A stretch of 27,107 nt of DNA from Anaerolineales bacterium (GCA_020634875.1 JACKAX010000040.1:1-27107), one strand, 5' to 3'. Positions 10,767 through 19,211 are shown, counted from the first letter of the stretch. Made by a program: numbers and translations. Notes: a model not told the origin generated them from the letters alone.

Positions 10767-11855
10767 TTAAGGCTTTTCTTCCGTCTCCCCCGTTAACGAG
10801 AGTGAAAAAATACTACCATGCTCTGGGGTACTGATTAGGGTCACATCGCCACCATGGGCACGGGCGATTTCACGGGTAATGAACAGGCCTACTCCCAGGC
10901 CTTCATGGTGGCGGTGATCGGTCATGTCAATCTGGTAAAAACGGTCAAATATCTTTTCGTGGAATTGTTCGGCAATTCCCTGACCCTGATCGTGTACATC
11001 CACTTCCACACCACCTTCTGGCAGGGGTTCTGCAACGACCCAAACCTGTCCACCTTCCAAACCGAACTTAATTGCATTTGTAAAGAGGTGCTGTAAAGCT
11101 TGCCGGAAGAGAAGTTGATCGACGTTTGCAGTTAGTTCTTCCGCACAGGTAAAGTGGGCTGAAACATGGTGCTCATCCATCATTTCTGCGTAAACTTCAA
11201 ACATGCGTTTGATTTCTGCGTGGATTGAGGTGGGGCGGCGCAGGATATCCAGTCCTTGATCGATCCGTACCATGGTCAGCAAATCATCCACCAGTTGCCG
11301 CATCATAACTACGTTAAGCCGGGCATCATGAATAAAATCGCGTTGAGCTTCTTGGTTGTCCTTAAAAGCCTCTTGCAGAGCGAGGTCAAGGGTGCTCATA
11401 ATCGCGGCGAGAGGGGTACGTAATTCATGGCTGATCATGCCCGTGATCGAGCGTTTGAGGTTTTGTACCTCTTTTTCAGCGCTGGCCCGATCCCACTCCA
11501 TTCGCCGCAAAATCGCGTTGACGCGAGCAACCAGGGTTTGTAATTGAAAAGGTTTTGTGACGTATTCATCCGCGCCTAAATCTAACCCCCGGACGACATC
11601 TTGATCGGCTGACAAGGCGGTAACCATAATAATTGGAATTGCGGAGATTTGTCGAATAGCGGTGCAAATTTCCCACCCACTCATTTCAGGGAGCATAATA
11701 TCAAGGATCACCAGGTCGGGTAAATATTCTTCGACTTTTAGTAAGGCTTCTTGACCATATTCAGCCGTGAAAACAGAATGCCCCTCGCGCATGAGTTTTA
11801 AACTCATTACCTGAAGTAGGTCTTGTTCATCTTCAACAATTAAGATATTTGCCAT
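10767..11855 (-). CDS. Hybrid response regulator-histidine kinase (REC-HisKA-HATPase)
   Basis: This 362-residue soluble protein starts with a receiver domain (MANILIVEDEQDLLQ; acceptor Asp52 in VILDIMLP; Lys101 in YVTKPF). A short coiled linker follows, then a HisKA dimerisation helix with the phospho-accepting His143 in MISHELRTPLAA. The C-terminal HATPase domain has the N-box (FTNAIKFG), G1 (DQGQGI) and G2 (GLGVGLFITREIA) motifs. It has no membrane segment or sensor domain, so its input probably comes through the receiver, phosphorylated by another kinase; that order is found in cytoplasmic relay kinases. AGGAT a few bases before the ATG is a modest ribosome-binding site. It converges on the large MBL/pseudokinase gene, and a functional link between them is possible but unproven. 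Confidence 0.93.
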   Translation of the reverse strand: MANILIVEDEQDLLQVMSLKLMREGHSVFTAEYGQEALLKVEEYLPDLVILDIMLPEMSGWEICTAIRQISAIPIIMVTALSADQDVVRGLDLGADEYVTKPFQLQTLVARVNAILRRMEWDRASAEKEVQNLKRSITGMISHELRTPLAAIMSTLDLALQEAFKDNQEAQRDFIHDARLNVVMMRQLVDDLLTMVRIDQGLDILRRPTSIHAEIKRMFEVYAEMMDEHHVSAHFTCAEELTANVDQLLFRQALQHLFTNAIKFGLEGGQVWVVAEPLPEGGVEVDVHDQGQGIAEQFHEKIFDRFYQIDMTDHRHHEGLGVGLFITREIARAHGGDVTLISTPEHGSIFSLSLTGETEEKP

Positions 11856-12010
11856 GACGTTATCCTGAAGAAACTTCCAACCGAGGTTATCGTACCATGT
11901 CAGGGAGTGGGTTGCCTCCCTCTAGAGTACTATCCGTTTTCCCCTGCGGGGCAATTAGAAAAATGGTTACTAGGCACTGTTTTTAAATTTGGGGTGTACC
12001 AGGTTGTTTT

Positions 12011-12814
12011 TTATATTCCCTTATAGACCTTGGCGCGGAGCATGATTTCATGATAAGGGGCAACAGTTTCAAACCCCAACTTTTTGTAGGTGTGTATCGC
12101 CGCGAGATTATCCACTTTGACGTTCAAACCAATATCGTCTACCTTTGCCAGTAAAGAATGGGTGAGGGTGGCGATGACTGTCTGACCCAGGCCGCGGTTC
12201 CGGTAGGCAGGATGGGTAGCGACATTGCCAATGGTGGCGACTCGATATGCCGGAGAATAGACATGGATGCCTGCCACACTAACTAATTTTCCTTCATACC
12301 ATAGACCAAAAAACTGGCCAGTTTCCAACATGCGCGGGTCGTAGGCGTTGTCGGGGTAACTAGCTGAATACAGGGTCGCGAGAGCGGGGTGATCTGCGGG
12401 GGTAAGGCGAACCACTTCGGGGGTAAGAAAAGCTTCCAATCGCGTGGGGTCTATCAGACTCATTTTTTGGTGAATGCCGTAGGATTCCAACTGAAAGTCC
12501 ACGTGAAATAAATCTTCTATTCCCAGCGTAAGGTGTGTGTAAACCTGTCGCGGGAGCAGGGGGTTTAATTGGGTCACTAACCCGCGCAAAGTTGGGATGT
12601 GTTCGGGAGGGGCCAGGGCTAGTAATACCGGCGGGGAAAAGGCTACATATAAAAGAGCCAAAGCTTTTAGTTCCCCTGCCTCTTGCCAACCATACCATTG
12701 GGTTAAGGGCCAGAAAAATGGATCCAAATCCCCCAGTTCATACAAATGTAATGCGACATTTAGCCTGAGAAAGGCTTCGATTTTCGCTTTGTCGTGCAGG
12801 CTGATCAACGCCAT
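12011..12814 (-). CDS. GNAT family N-acetyltransferase
   Basis: A 267-residue protein with a C-terminal GNAT domain. The acetyl-CoA binding motif A is clear in VATHPAYRNRGLGQTVIATL (Arg205 to Gly210 form the R-x-x-G-x-G loop), and motif B follows in NLAAIHTYKKLGFETVAPY. The preceding 130 residues look like a degenerate N-terminal GNAT-like half, so this may be a tandem or FR47-like acetyltransferase. Such enzymes transfer acetyl groups from acetyl-CoA to amines; the substrate is unknown. It starts 3 bases after the stop of the 12818 gene, so the two form an operon with GNAT second. The ATG at 12814 has no strong ribosome-binding site of its own, consistent with translational coupling. No clear terminator follows. 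Confidence 0.88.
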   Translation of the reverse strand: MALISLHDKAKIEAFLRLNVALHLYELGDLDPFFWPLTQWYGWQEAGELKALALLYVAFSPPVLLALAPPEHIPTLRGLVTQLNPLLPRQVYTHLTLGIEDLFHVDFQLESYGIHQKMSLIDPTRLEAFLTPEVVRLTPADHPALATLYSASYPDNAYDPRMLETGQFFGLWYEGKLVSVAGIHVYSPAYRVATIGNVATHPAYRNRGLGQTVIATLTHSLLAKVDDIGLNVKVDNLAAIHTYKKLGFETVAPYHEIMLRAKVYKGI

Positions 12815-12817
12815 AGC

Positions 12818-13402
12818 TTACACTAGAAATTGAAGGAGCGAATCCATTGACCGCAATTCTGTGAACGGAATCGCCGCGAAGCGGGAGGTTATGCCGGGTT
12901 GTAGCTTCTCACGAAAATTTTTATCTGATGCCCACCCAATGATCGCTGTGTTTTGTAACGATGGCAGTTTTGTGCGGGGCTTTTCGCGCAATTGGTACCA
13001 ATATACGACAGAAATATTGATCCCGCACATTTGATTGGTGTCTACTGAGAGCGAATGATGCGCCAGAATTTCCACTAATTCAGCCTTATTGGTGGACAGA
13101 AATGTGTGGACTGCCGCCCGTACTTTGACCCCGCGTATATCTGTGACCCATATTTCGTGTCGTAAATCTGGCTGAATTGCTCCCTTATCCACCACCGGCT
13201 CTACCCGTTTCCCGTGTTCTTTTAGCCACTGGATCACCATTTGTTCTGCTAACTCATCCATTAAGACCTTGACATAATCACCCAAAATATCGGTTCGGTT
13301 TGCCAGGGTATGCGTCAAGGCGTGATAAGCAAAGGTTGCCGCTTCAAATACCACTGGATTAGGTACTGCGTATCGCACAACATCTTCGATTTGAACAGGC
13401 AT
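12818..13402 (-). CDS. Uncharacterised 194-residue protein in an operon with a GNAT enzyme
   Basis: I do not recognise this family. I chose the ATG at 13402 (MPVQIEDVVRYAVPNP) because GGAGAAG (13406-13412) lies just upstream; an in-frame TTG at 13414 would put that site inside the gene. The protein has a helical first half (VFEAATFAYHALTHTLANRTDILGD, then VLMDELAEQMVIQWLKEHG) and a mixed alpha/beta second half with conserved-looking stretches (DLRHEIWVTDIRG, SVVYWYQL, IIGWASDKNF). There is no signal peptide, membrane segment or cysteine motif, so it is probably cytosolic. It is the first gene of a two-gene operon with the acetyltransferase 3 bases downstream, so it could be the substrate-recognition or regulatory partner; that is speculation. 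Confidence 0.72.
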   Translation of the reverse strand: MPVQIEDVVRYAVPNPVVFEAATFAYHALTHTLANRTDILGDYVKVLMDELAEQMVIQWLKEHGKRVEPVVDKGAIQPDLRHEIWVTDIRGVKVRAAVHTFLSTNKAELVEILAHHSLSVDTNQMCGINISVVYWYQLREKPRTKLPSLQNTAIIGWASDKNFREKLQPGITSRFAAIPFTELRSMDSLLQFLV

Positions 13403-13431
13403 TTTCTTCTCCAAAATTACATATTCCCCAT

Positions 13432-13460
13432 ACTCTACAACATCTGAAAAAGATTTGCAA
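13432..13460 (-). promoter_or_regulatory. Possible sigma70-type promoter for the 12818-12011 operon
   Basis: On the minus strand, TTGCAA (13455-13460), a 17-base spacer and TAGAGT (13432-13437), each matching 4 of 6 consensus bases. It would give a leader of roughly 20-25 bases that includes the GGAGAAG ribosome-binding site. Weak on its own, but well placed. Confidence 0.35.
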
Positions 13461-13560
13461 TGGTCGTATGAAAACTCAACGGCTCTTCAAACTTTGCTGA
13501 GATAAGCCCAAAATCTGGAAACCTCCTCGCAAATGTCCAGAGACCTAATTCAAAATTCTC

Positions 13561-13601
13561 AAAAAAAGGTGGGACCAAGCACTTCAGTACCCGGCCCCAC
13601 C
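13561..13601 (-). terminator. Terminator of the TPR lipoprotein gene
   Basis: On the minus strand GGTGGGGCC and GGTCCCACC pair (9 bp with one G-U) around a 16-base loop, followed by seven T. It lies about 30 bases after the stop at 13630. Confidence 0.75.
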
Positions 13602-13629
13602 CAATTATTTGGAAATCACAAAAATGTGT

Positions 13630-15597
13630 TTACGGTGTTACGGTTGGTTCAGGGGTTACCTGAGGATTCTCTTGAGATTGGTAAAAAGCCTCAATATCCA
13701 CCCCCAACGCAATCAGCCGATCTTCTGCCTCTAACCGTGAATACAGGTCAATATCCAAAGTCAAAAAATGCTCATAATCTGCAATGGCCAACTCCGTCTC
13801 GCCGATTTGCTCATACACGATCCCACGATAATAATACACTGGCACAAAATCGGGCTGAAAATTAATCATGGTGGAAAAATCCTCAATCGCCTTTTCAAAC
13901 TCACCAAACCCAGCATACGCAATCCCTCGAATATAGTAAGAGATCACATTTCCCGGATCTAATCCTAACGCCACCGTTAAATCATCTGCCGCTTTTTTAT
14001 AGTCCCCCAGATCATTATAGGCAACCGCTCGGTTGGAATAAGCCTGCACATACAATGGCTCTATTTCTAATGCTTTTGAAAAATTCTCTACCGCATCGGC
14101 ATATTGCCCAAGTTTGTAGTATGCCCAGCCGCGATTGTTATATGCAATTGCATTTTCCGGATCCAGGGCCAAAGCCTGCTCAAAGTCGGGCAAAGCAGCC
14201 TCGTACTGTCCCGTATCTGACCGGAGCAGACCCCGGCTATTATATAAATCCGAACTGTTAAACGCCAATTGGATGGCTTTGTTGTAATCTTGTAAGGCAT
14301 TTTGAAAATCGCGCAAAGCGTGGTAAATCAATCCCCGGTTGTAATACGGATTTGCATAATCTGGCTGGAGCGTAATCGCCCGCGAATAGACGGCCAACGC
14401 CTGTTCAAAATTCCCTTGATCGGCATAAATCAGCCCCATCTCATTATAGGCTTCCGCGTTTTCAGGATCTATTTCAACTAAAGCCTGCAAATCGGCCAAC
14501 GCGGCCGATATATTGTCGGTCTGCCGATACAATTTAGCTCGTTCAACATACGCGGGCGCAAAATCGGGGGCATTTTGAATAGCTTGAGTGTAATCGGCTA
14601 AAGCCTTATCTACCTCCCCCTGCCCCTGATAAATCGCCGCTCGATTAATAAACGCAATTGCATAAGTAGGGTCCAACTCAATCGCCCGCGTATAATCAGC
14701 CAACGCACTATCCGTATCCCCCAAACGTCGGTAAGCCAAACCCCGATCTGTGAACAATTTGGCACTTGGTGCTTCCGTGTTCACCACCATTGAATAATTC
14801 TCCACTGCCTGAACATAGTTTCCTAACTGACTATACATATCTGCCCGCTTGTACATCGTCGCCGTATTATCTGGCGCTAACGCTATCACCTGATCGAAAT
14901 CCGCCAACGCCGCCGTAAAATTTCCAACCCGTGCATACGCGTCCCCGCGATTACTGAATGCAAGCACATACTCTGGTTGCAAAGCAATTGCCTCAGAATA
15001 GTCCGCGATTGCTGCCTCCAAATTATCCAGTTGAAAATACACATCCCCTCGATTTTTATAATTTTCGGCCCTTTCTGGCGCAAGCTCCACAGCTTTGTCT
15101 AAATCGGCCAAGGCACTTTCAAGCTGTGCCATTTGCAAATACACCTCTGCCCGATTTTGGTATGCCGCCGCCAGCGTTGGTTCGCTCTCAATCGCTTTAG
15201 AAAAATCCGTCAAAGCCTGGTCCAAATCCCCCAATTTCGCATAAATTAACCCTCGATCATTGAGCACCCCTGAATGTTCGGGATTAATATCCAATGCCAC
15301 GGTCAAATCCGCCAGTGCGTTGGGTACATCCCCCATCTCATAATGCGTCATCCCCCGGCGATAATAAATATCCGCATTCTCCGTATCAAACAACAACGCT
15401 TGTGAAAATTGGTCGAGCGCAACCGCATAATTCCCTGCCGCAAAGGCCTCATCCCCCTGCGCGAACAGCGCCGCTGCCAGAACCTCCGGGGCAGGCTCCG
15501 TTGGGGTGGGGGCTTCTCCATTAATCCCTGTACACCCGACAAGAAACACACCCACCAGAACTAATCCCAACCAGAGAAAACGAAAGCGAACCAACAT
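13630..15597 (-). CDS. TPR-repeat lipoprotein
   Basis: I chose the ATG at 15597 because AAGAGGT lies a few bases upstream and the product then begins with a lipoprotein signal peptide (MLVRFRFLWLGLVLVGVFLVGC; lipobox FLVGC, Cys22). The longer open frame to 15699 would bury this signal. After a short Pro/Thr stretch (APTPTEPAPE), the remainder of the 655-residue protein is almost entirely TPRs: about 16-17 consecutive 34-residue units such as ALADYTRAIELDPTYAIAFINRAAIYQGQGEVDK. The end is TPEPTVTP. Such lipoproteins are anchored at the outer face of the membrane and act as protein-interaction scaffolds. It stands alone with its own terminator. Partner proteins cannot be inferred. Confidence 0.9.
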   Translation of the reverse strand: MLVRFRFLWLGLVLVGVFLVGCTGINGEAPTPTEPAPEVLAAALFAQGDEAFAAGNYAVALDQFSQALLFDTENADIYYRRGMTHYEMGDVPNALADLTVALDINPEHSGVLNDRGLIYAKLGDLDQALTDFSKAIESEPTLAAAYQNRAEVYLQMAQLESALADLDKAVELAPERAENYKNRGDVYFQLDNLEAAIADYSEAIALQPEYVLAFSNRGDAYARVGNFTAALADFDQVIALAPDNTATMYKRADMYSQLGNYVQAVENYSMVVNTEAPSAKLFTDRGLAYRRLGDTDSALADYTRAIELDPTYAIAFINRAAIYQGQGEVDKALADYTQAIQNAPDFAPAYVERAKLYRQTDNISAALADLQALVEIDPENAEAYNEMGLIYADQGNFEQALAVYSRAITLQPDYANPYYNRGLIYHALRDFQNALQDYNKAIQLAFNSSDLYNSRGLLRSDTGQYEAALPDFEQALALDPENAIAYNNRGWAYYKLGQYADAVENFSKALEIEPLYVQAYSNRAVAYNDLGDYKKAADDLTVALGLDPGNVISYYIRGIAYAGFGEFEKAIEDFSTMINFQPDFVPVYYYRGIVYEQIGETELAIADYEHFLTLDIDLYSRLEAEDRLIALGVDIEAFYQSQENPQVTPEPTVTP

Positions 15598-15757
15598 AGA
15601 CAACCTCTTGAAAAAATCGTCCCACGCAATGCGTGAGCCTATCCTCGCATATCCCGAATTTAGTTTGGAATACGCAAAATGGAATATGAATCTATCCAAG
15701 CAAAAAAACTATAACATGGATACCTTTTCCCCAACTACTCAGGTTCGGAAAACGGGA

Positions 15758-16702
15758 TTAGGGTTTGATTAAACCAGATTTGCCTAAGCCGTACCCTAAC
15801 GCCTCCAAATCTTCTTTCGGCTCTTCAAAACTACAACTGCCAAAGGAAACCATGAAAGCTTGCCGCGCGCTTTCCACCTCAGACTTGGTCGCCCTCCTCC
15901 CGCGCCAACCTGCCTCCCGCACCGAAAAAACGAATTCCGCGGGGTCCTCTTCCGCCAGAATTTGCGCCACCTCCGCTTGATCCAGCCCCCGTGTCCACGC
16001 TAATATCCCCGCCATCCACACATTCAAAAACCCGTGCATCTTCGTCCCTACCTCTTCTCGAAAGCACCGTACCGGATGATGCAACCCTGCCGTACACTTA
16101 ATCGGTACCCTTGCCTCCTGACACTGGCACAACGCCCACGCCACTTGCTCCACCGATGGAAACGCCTCTGCTGTTACCCCCCCCGTCCGAAGTTTGAACC
16201 CCGCGTCCCCATTCACCTCTGCCAGCGCACGGATCACCCCCTCCACCCGCGCTTCCCACCCTGGCCCGAACGGTACTTCAAAAAAAGGTCGTAACCCTGC
16301 CTCGCGCAACCATGGTTCCACGGCGAACAGGGTTTTTCCCTCTGGACATCGTGCTTCAAACGCCTCTACCTGTACACGCGTCCCCCACCGCGCCCGAAAC
16401 GCCTCTACTGCCTTTATTTCTTCTACTACCCCTGCACGGAACCCCTCCACATTTCCCCCACCCAAAACCGAAAACTTGAGTGTTCCCTCCCAACTTAATC
16501 CTGCCTCCATTAAAGCCCCCAATTCCCCCAACTTTGCCACAGGTACGATAAACCGCGCCAACATCCACTGCTCCGGCCAGGCTTGGTAGCGAATAAAATT
16601 CCGTATCGCCACCTCCAACGGCAAACTAGCCGGAGGAAACAACCCGGCGTAATCAACAACTTGTTCAAATAACGCATAAAAACTTGGAAAAAGGGCATTC
16701 AT
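15758..16702 (-). CDS. Conserved protein of unknown function, possible TIM-barrel fold
   Basis: This 314-residue protein begins MNALFPSFYALFEQVVDYAGLFPPASLPL. I recall similar conserved hypothetical proteins with VDYAGLFPPA near the start in several phyla, without a known function. Notable stretches are LARFIVP (about 49-55), FFEVPFG, GFKLRTGG (168-175) and VPIKCTAGLHHPVRCF (199-214). The regular alternation of short hydrophobic strands and helices, with charged residues at strand ends, suggests a TIM-barrel enzyme, but this is my reading, not a match. There is no signal peptide or membrane segment. It follows the LuxR gene at 16777 after a 74-base gap and may be co-transcribed with it. The region 15598-15757 downstream shows no clear terminator. 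Confidence 0.8.
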   Translation of the reverse strand: MNALFPSFYALFEQVVDYAGLFPPASLPLEVAIRNFIRYQAWPEQWMLARFIVPVAKLGELGALMEAGLSWEGTLKFSVLGGGNVEGFRAGVVEEIKAVEAFRARWGTRVQVEAFEARCPEGKTLFAVEPWLREAGLRPFFEVPFGPGWEARVEGVIRALAEVNGDAGFKLRTGGVTAEAFPSVEQVAWALCQCQEARVPIKCTAGLHHPVRCFREEVGTKMHGFLNVWMAGILAWTRGLDQAEVAQILAEEDPAEFVFSVREAGWRGRRATKSEVESARQAFMVSFGSCSFEEPKEDLEALGYGLGKSGLIKP

Positions 16703-16776
16703 GCCCGGTATTTTACCCTACCATCTAAATGTAACAGATAATACCCTGAGCGGAGGTTTTGTGCCGCTGAAGCGGG

Positions 16777-17403
16777 CTAAAACACCACCAACCCCAACTG
16801 AGCCCCTACCCGAACCGCTTCCGCTCGGTTCGTAGCCCCCAACTTCCCATAAACCGAGGACACATGAAACTTCACTGTATGTTCACTGATATGCAACCGC
16901 GCCGCAATCTGTTTATTTGATAACCCCATCGTCAATAGTTGCAAAACCTCTGTCTCTCGGTCAGTCAACGCCTCCACCAACTTTTCTCCCTCCCTGGCTT
17001 GTGTCGCCACCCTGGTAACACCCTGCCCCCCGCGAGGCAACGCGACCCAATCCGGGTATAACACCACCAACCCTGCTTGCACAGCCTGGATCGCTGCTGT
17101 TAACTCCTCCATTGTCGCATCCACGGGTAAGACTCCCCATGCCCGCACGGGCAAATGTTGATAAGTCTGCCCCTCCAACCGATCCCCTAACACCAACAAC
17201 CCCAACTCCCCCTGACCGCCCAAAAGCTCACGGTGAATCTCCTCTGGGGCTAACCCATCTGTCACCACCCAAACATCTGCCTCCTCCAACCGTTCTGCCC
17301 GTGCTCCCGCGTAAATCACCTCCAAAGCAGGATTTGCCTCCAACAATGCGCGTAACCCCGCCCGCAACGCGACTCCGGGAATAGTAAGAACAAGTCTAAT
17401 CAT
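16777..17403 (-). CDS. LuxR/NarL-type transcription regulator with degenerate receiver
   Basis: The C-terminal 65 residues are a typical LuxR helix-turn-helix (LTDRETEVLQLLTMGLSNKQIAARLHISEHTVKFH), which binds DNA as a dimer. The N-terminal 120 residues have the length and pattern of a receiver domain (MIRLVLTIPGVALRAGLRALLEANPALEVI), but the acidic pair usually found after the first strand is replaced by TIPG. The conserved lysine position reads LPVDAT. An Asp remains near the acceptor position (VVTDGL). Phosphorylation control is therefore unlikely or altered. It lies downstream of two trypsin-like protease genes, with a terminator hairpin between, and upstream of the 15758 gene. The ATG has no clear ribosome-binding site. 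Confidence 0.88.
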   Translation of the reverse strand: MIRLVLTIPGVALRAGLRALLEANPALEVIYAGARAERLEEADVWVVTDGLAPEEIHRELLGGQGELGLLVLGDRLEGQTYQHLPVRAWGVLPVDATMEELTAAIQAVQAGLVVLYPDWVALPRGGQGVTRVATQAREGEKLVEALTDRETEVLQLLTMGLSNKQIAARLHISEHTVKFHVSSVYGKLGATNRAEAVRVGAQLGLVVF

Positions 17404-17420
17404 GAGAAATTGAGAGAATA

Positions 17421-17477
17421 AAAAAAGTGATGTAGGGATGAGGGATAAGTGTACTTCACTTATTCCTCATCCCACAT
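17421..17477 (-). terminator. Terminator after the small trypsin-like protease gene
   Basis: A long near-perfect inverted repeat (17430-17451 with 17457-17477, 21-22 bases per arm with one bulge or mismatch) and a 5-base loop, followed on the minus strand by CACTTTTTT. It is 7 bases from the protease stop and only about 20 bases before the LuxR start, so it may limit read-through. Confidence 0.75.
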
Positions 17478-17483
17478 GTCTGT

Positions 17484-18095
17484 TTACAATACATTCGATA
17501 TTGCCTCTCCCCCTCTCCCCTCACGCTGCCTGTTGATAAACGCGTCTGCCAAATGTGCGGGGATCGCATACCCTTGATCGCCTCCGACGACCAAGGTATT
17601 GATCCCAATCACCTCCCCCGCCGCGTTCACTAACGGCCCCCCTGAATTGCCCGGAAGCAGAACCACGTCCGAGCGGATAACTGGAATGGTATGCCGTGCT
17701 CCGTTCGTTTGTACGGTGTCCACGCTACTCACCACCCCCATCGTTACCACATCCCGCTGGCCCAACGGATGCCCCACTGCGACCACCCATTCTCCCATCC
17801 GCAAACGCCGGGAGTCGGCAAATGCCAGCGCAGGTGTCCCGTTTAGGTTCGCAGAGAGCAAAGCCAGATCAATTTCCGGGTCACGGGCTACAACCCGCGC
17901 GGAAATGGCACTTCCCTGAGGGAGGATTACTTCAGGGTGATTGTGGATAGCTACGTGATTGTTCGTTAAAATCAATCCTTCACCCCACACTACGCCAGCC
18001 CCGGCTCCCTGCTGTCCGTTTTGTACCATCACGAGACTTTTCCGCACGCGGGCGACAAGCTCAGAAAACAAATTGTTGAAGATGGCTGAATACAT
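17484..18095 (-). CDS. Trypsin-like serine protease without signal peptide or PDZ domain
   Basis: This 203-residue protein is a minimal chymotrypsin-fold protease of the HtrA/DegP class. The triad is visible: His47 in LILTNNHVAIH, Asp76 in DPEIDLALL and Ser151 in LLPGNSGGPLVNAAGEVIGINT. It has no signal peptide, no membrane segment and no PDZ domain, so it probably works in the cytoplasm or is a specialised paralogue of the adjacent protease. It follows the larger protease gene (18157-19158) after 61 bases on the same strand and is followed by a terminator and a LuxR regulator. The pair looks like a diverged duplication. The substrate is unknown. Confidence 0.9.
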   Translation of the reverse strand: MYSAIFNNLFSELVARVRKSLVMVQNGQQGAGAGVVWGEGLILTNNHVAIHNHPEVILPQGSAISARVVARDPEIDLALLSANLNGTPALAFADSRRLRMGEWVVAVGHPLGQRDVVTMGVVSSVDTVQTNGARHTIPVIRSDVVLLPGNSGGPLVNAAGEVIGINTLVVGGDQGYAIPAHLADAFINRQREGRGGEAISNVL

Positions 18096-18156
18096 GGAAA
18101 ATTCTTGGTTATGCGTGATTAGGAATCTTACTCACCACTTATCCCTTCATCAGACC

Positions 18157-19158
18157 TCACTCCCTCGTCCCAACCGTTACCGTTATCACTGCAGGTTGTC
18201 CACCACGGAGGACTTCGACGGAGGTAGGCTGTCCGACGATTTCGCCGGATAGAGAAAGTTGTAATTCATCGGGGTCGGTGACTGGATCGCCTGCCAGGCT
18301 AACAAGAATATCCCCGACAAACAGGCCTCCTTGCGCTGCGGGACTGCCTTCTTCAATCCAGACAAGGAGTAACCCAGAAGCTTGTTCGCGGCCTAGAGCG
18401 GCCTGCATTTCGGCGTTGAGGGGGACGGGTTGACTGCGAATGCCAAGATACCCGCGTTTAACACTTCCGTGCTGATCCAAAGCCGCGGCTATTTGCCACG
18501 CGCGAGATGCGGGTATGGCAATGGACATGCCCCGCAACAAGCCAGAGGTATTGATCCCGATCACGTTCCCCGCCGCGTCAATCAACGGACCACCCGAAAA
18601 ACCGGGATAGGGAATCGCATCTGTGCGAATGAACTGTTCGGCAACCTGGGCGGTTTTGCCCCGGTGGTGGTGACGTCCAAAGGGGTGACGCCCTTGTCCT
18701 GGTCCGCTATGACGTCCATGCCCCTCGGCTTCTGGGCCAGCTTCGCGGACAACTCGGACTGCGCTTCCAATGGCGCTGACGATACCCAAACTGGCTTGAA
18801 TACCCGAAGAGCCTGGGCGGCCCAACGCTAGTGCCAGTTGCCCGACGCGGGCATCCCCTGTGATGGGGGAGGCTATCGAGGGCATGGGGGCGGTGAGACG
18901 CAGGATCGCCAGGTCGGAACCTGGATCACGTCCGGCGAGGGTGGCCGGGCGTTCTTCTCCGTTTGGTAGACCGATTTTGATGTCATCATCCATTTCGACC
19001 ACGTGATCGGCGGTTAAGATGAGATTTGGGGCGTACGCCACCCCGCTCGCGGGCATCCGGCGGCGTGCGAGAACGGTGACAGTGGCCTCTCCGGCACTTT
19101 CAACGGCGTCGGCCATTGCGTTTGAGAGGGAGAGGAGGGGATTGATTTCGTTTGACAT
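18157..19158 (-). CDS. HtrA-like serine protease with PDZ domain and His-rich loop
   Basis: This 333-residue protein has an AGGAGA ribosome-binding site five bases before its ATG. The trypsin-like domain spans about residues 15-215: His52 (LILTADHVVE), Asp82 (DPGSDLAILRL) and Ser188 (YPGFSGGPLIDAAGNVIGINTSG). A PDZ domain follows at about 235-330 (GYLGIRSQPV, SPAAQGGLFVGDILVSLAGDPV). No signal peptide or membrane anchor is present, unlike classical DegP/HtrA, so a cytoplasmic location is likely. A Gly/His/Arg-rich insertion at about 140-168 (six His, including HGRH and GRHHHRG) interrupts the protease domain between the SAIGSAVR strand and EQFIRTD. This is atypical and could bind metal. It is first in a same-strand run with the small protease and the LuxR gene. 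Confidence 0.93.
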   Translation of the reverse strand: MSNEINPLLSLSNAMADAVESAGEATVTVLARRRMPASGVAYAPNLILTADHVVEMDDDIKIGLPNGEERPATLAGRDPGSDLAILRLTAPMPSIASPITGDARVGQLALALGRPGSSGIQASLGIVSAIGSAVRVVREAGPEAEGHGRHSGPGQGRHPFGRHHHRGKTAQVAEQFIRTDAIPYPGFSGGPLIDAAGNVIGINTSGLLRGMSIAIPASRAWQIAAALDQHGSVKRGYLGIRSQPVPLNAEMQAALGREQASGLLLVWIEEGSPAAQGGLFVGDILVSLAGDPVTDPDELQLSLSGEIVGQPTSVEVLRGGQPAVITVTVGTRE

Positions 19159-19211
19159 AAATGTCTCCTGTAAAGGTGTTTTTTTGAAATGAAGGGGTTG
19201 TGGAAACTTGT

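Noticed and set aside
13100..13210. PD...E pattern (IQPDLRHEIW) in the 12818 gene as a nuclease motif
   Set aside because: The required ExK/DxK part is missing (EIW), and no other nuclease features are visible.
18430..18831. 133-residue open frame antisense to the PDZ protease
   Set aside because: Shadow frame; the protease triad and PDZ domain on the minus strand explain the region.
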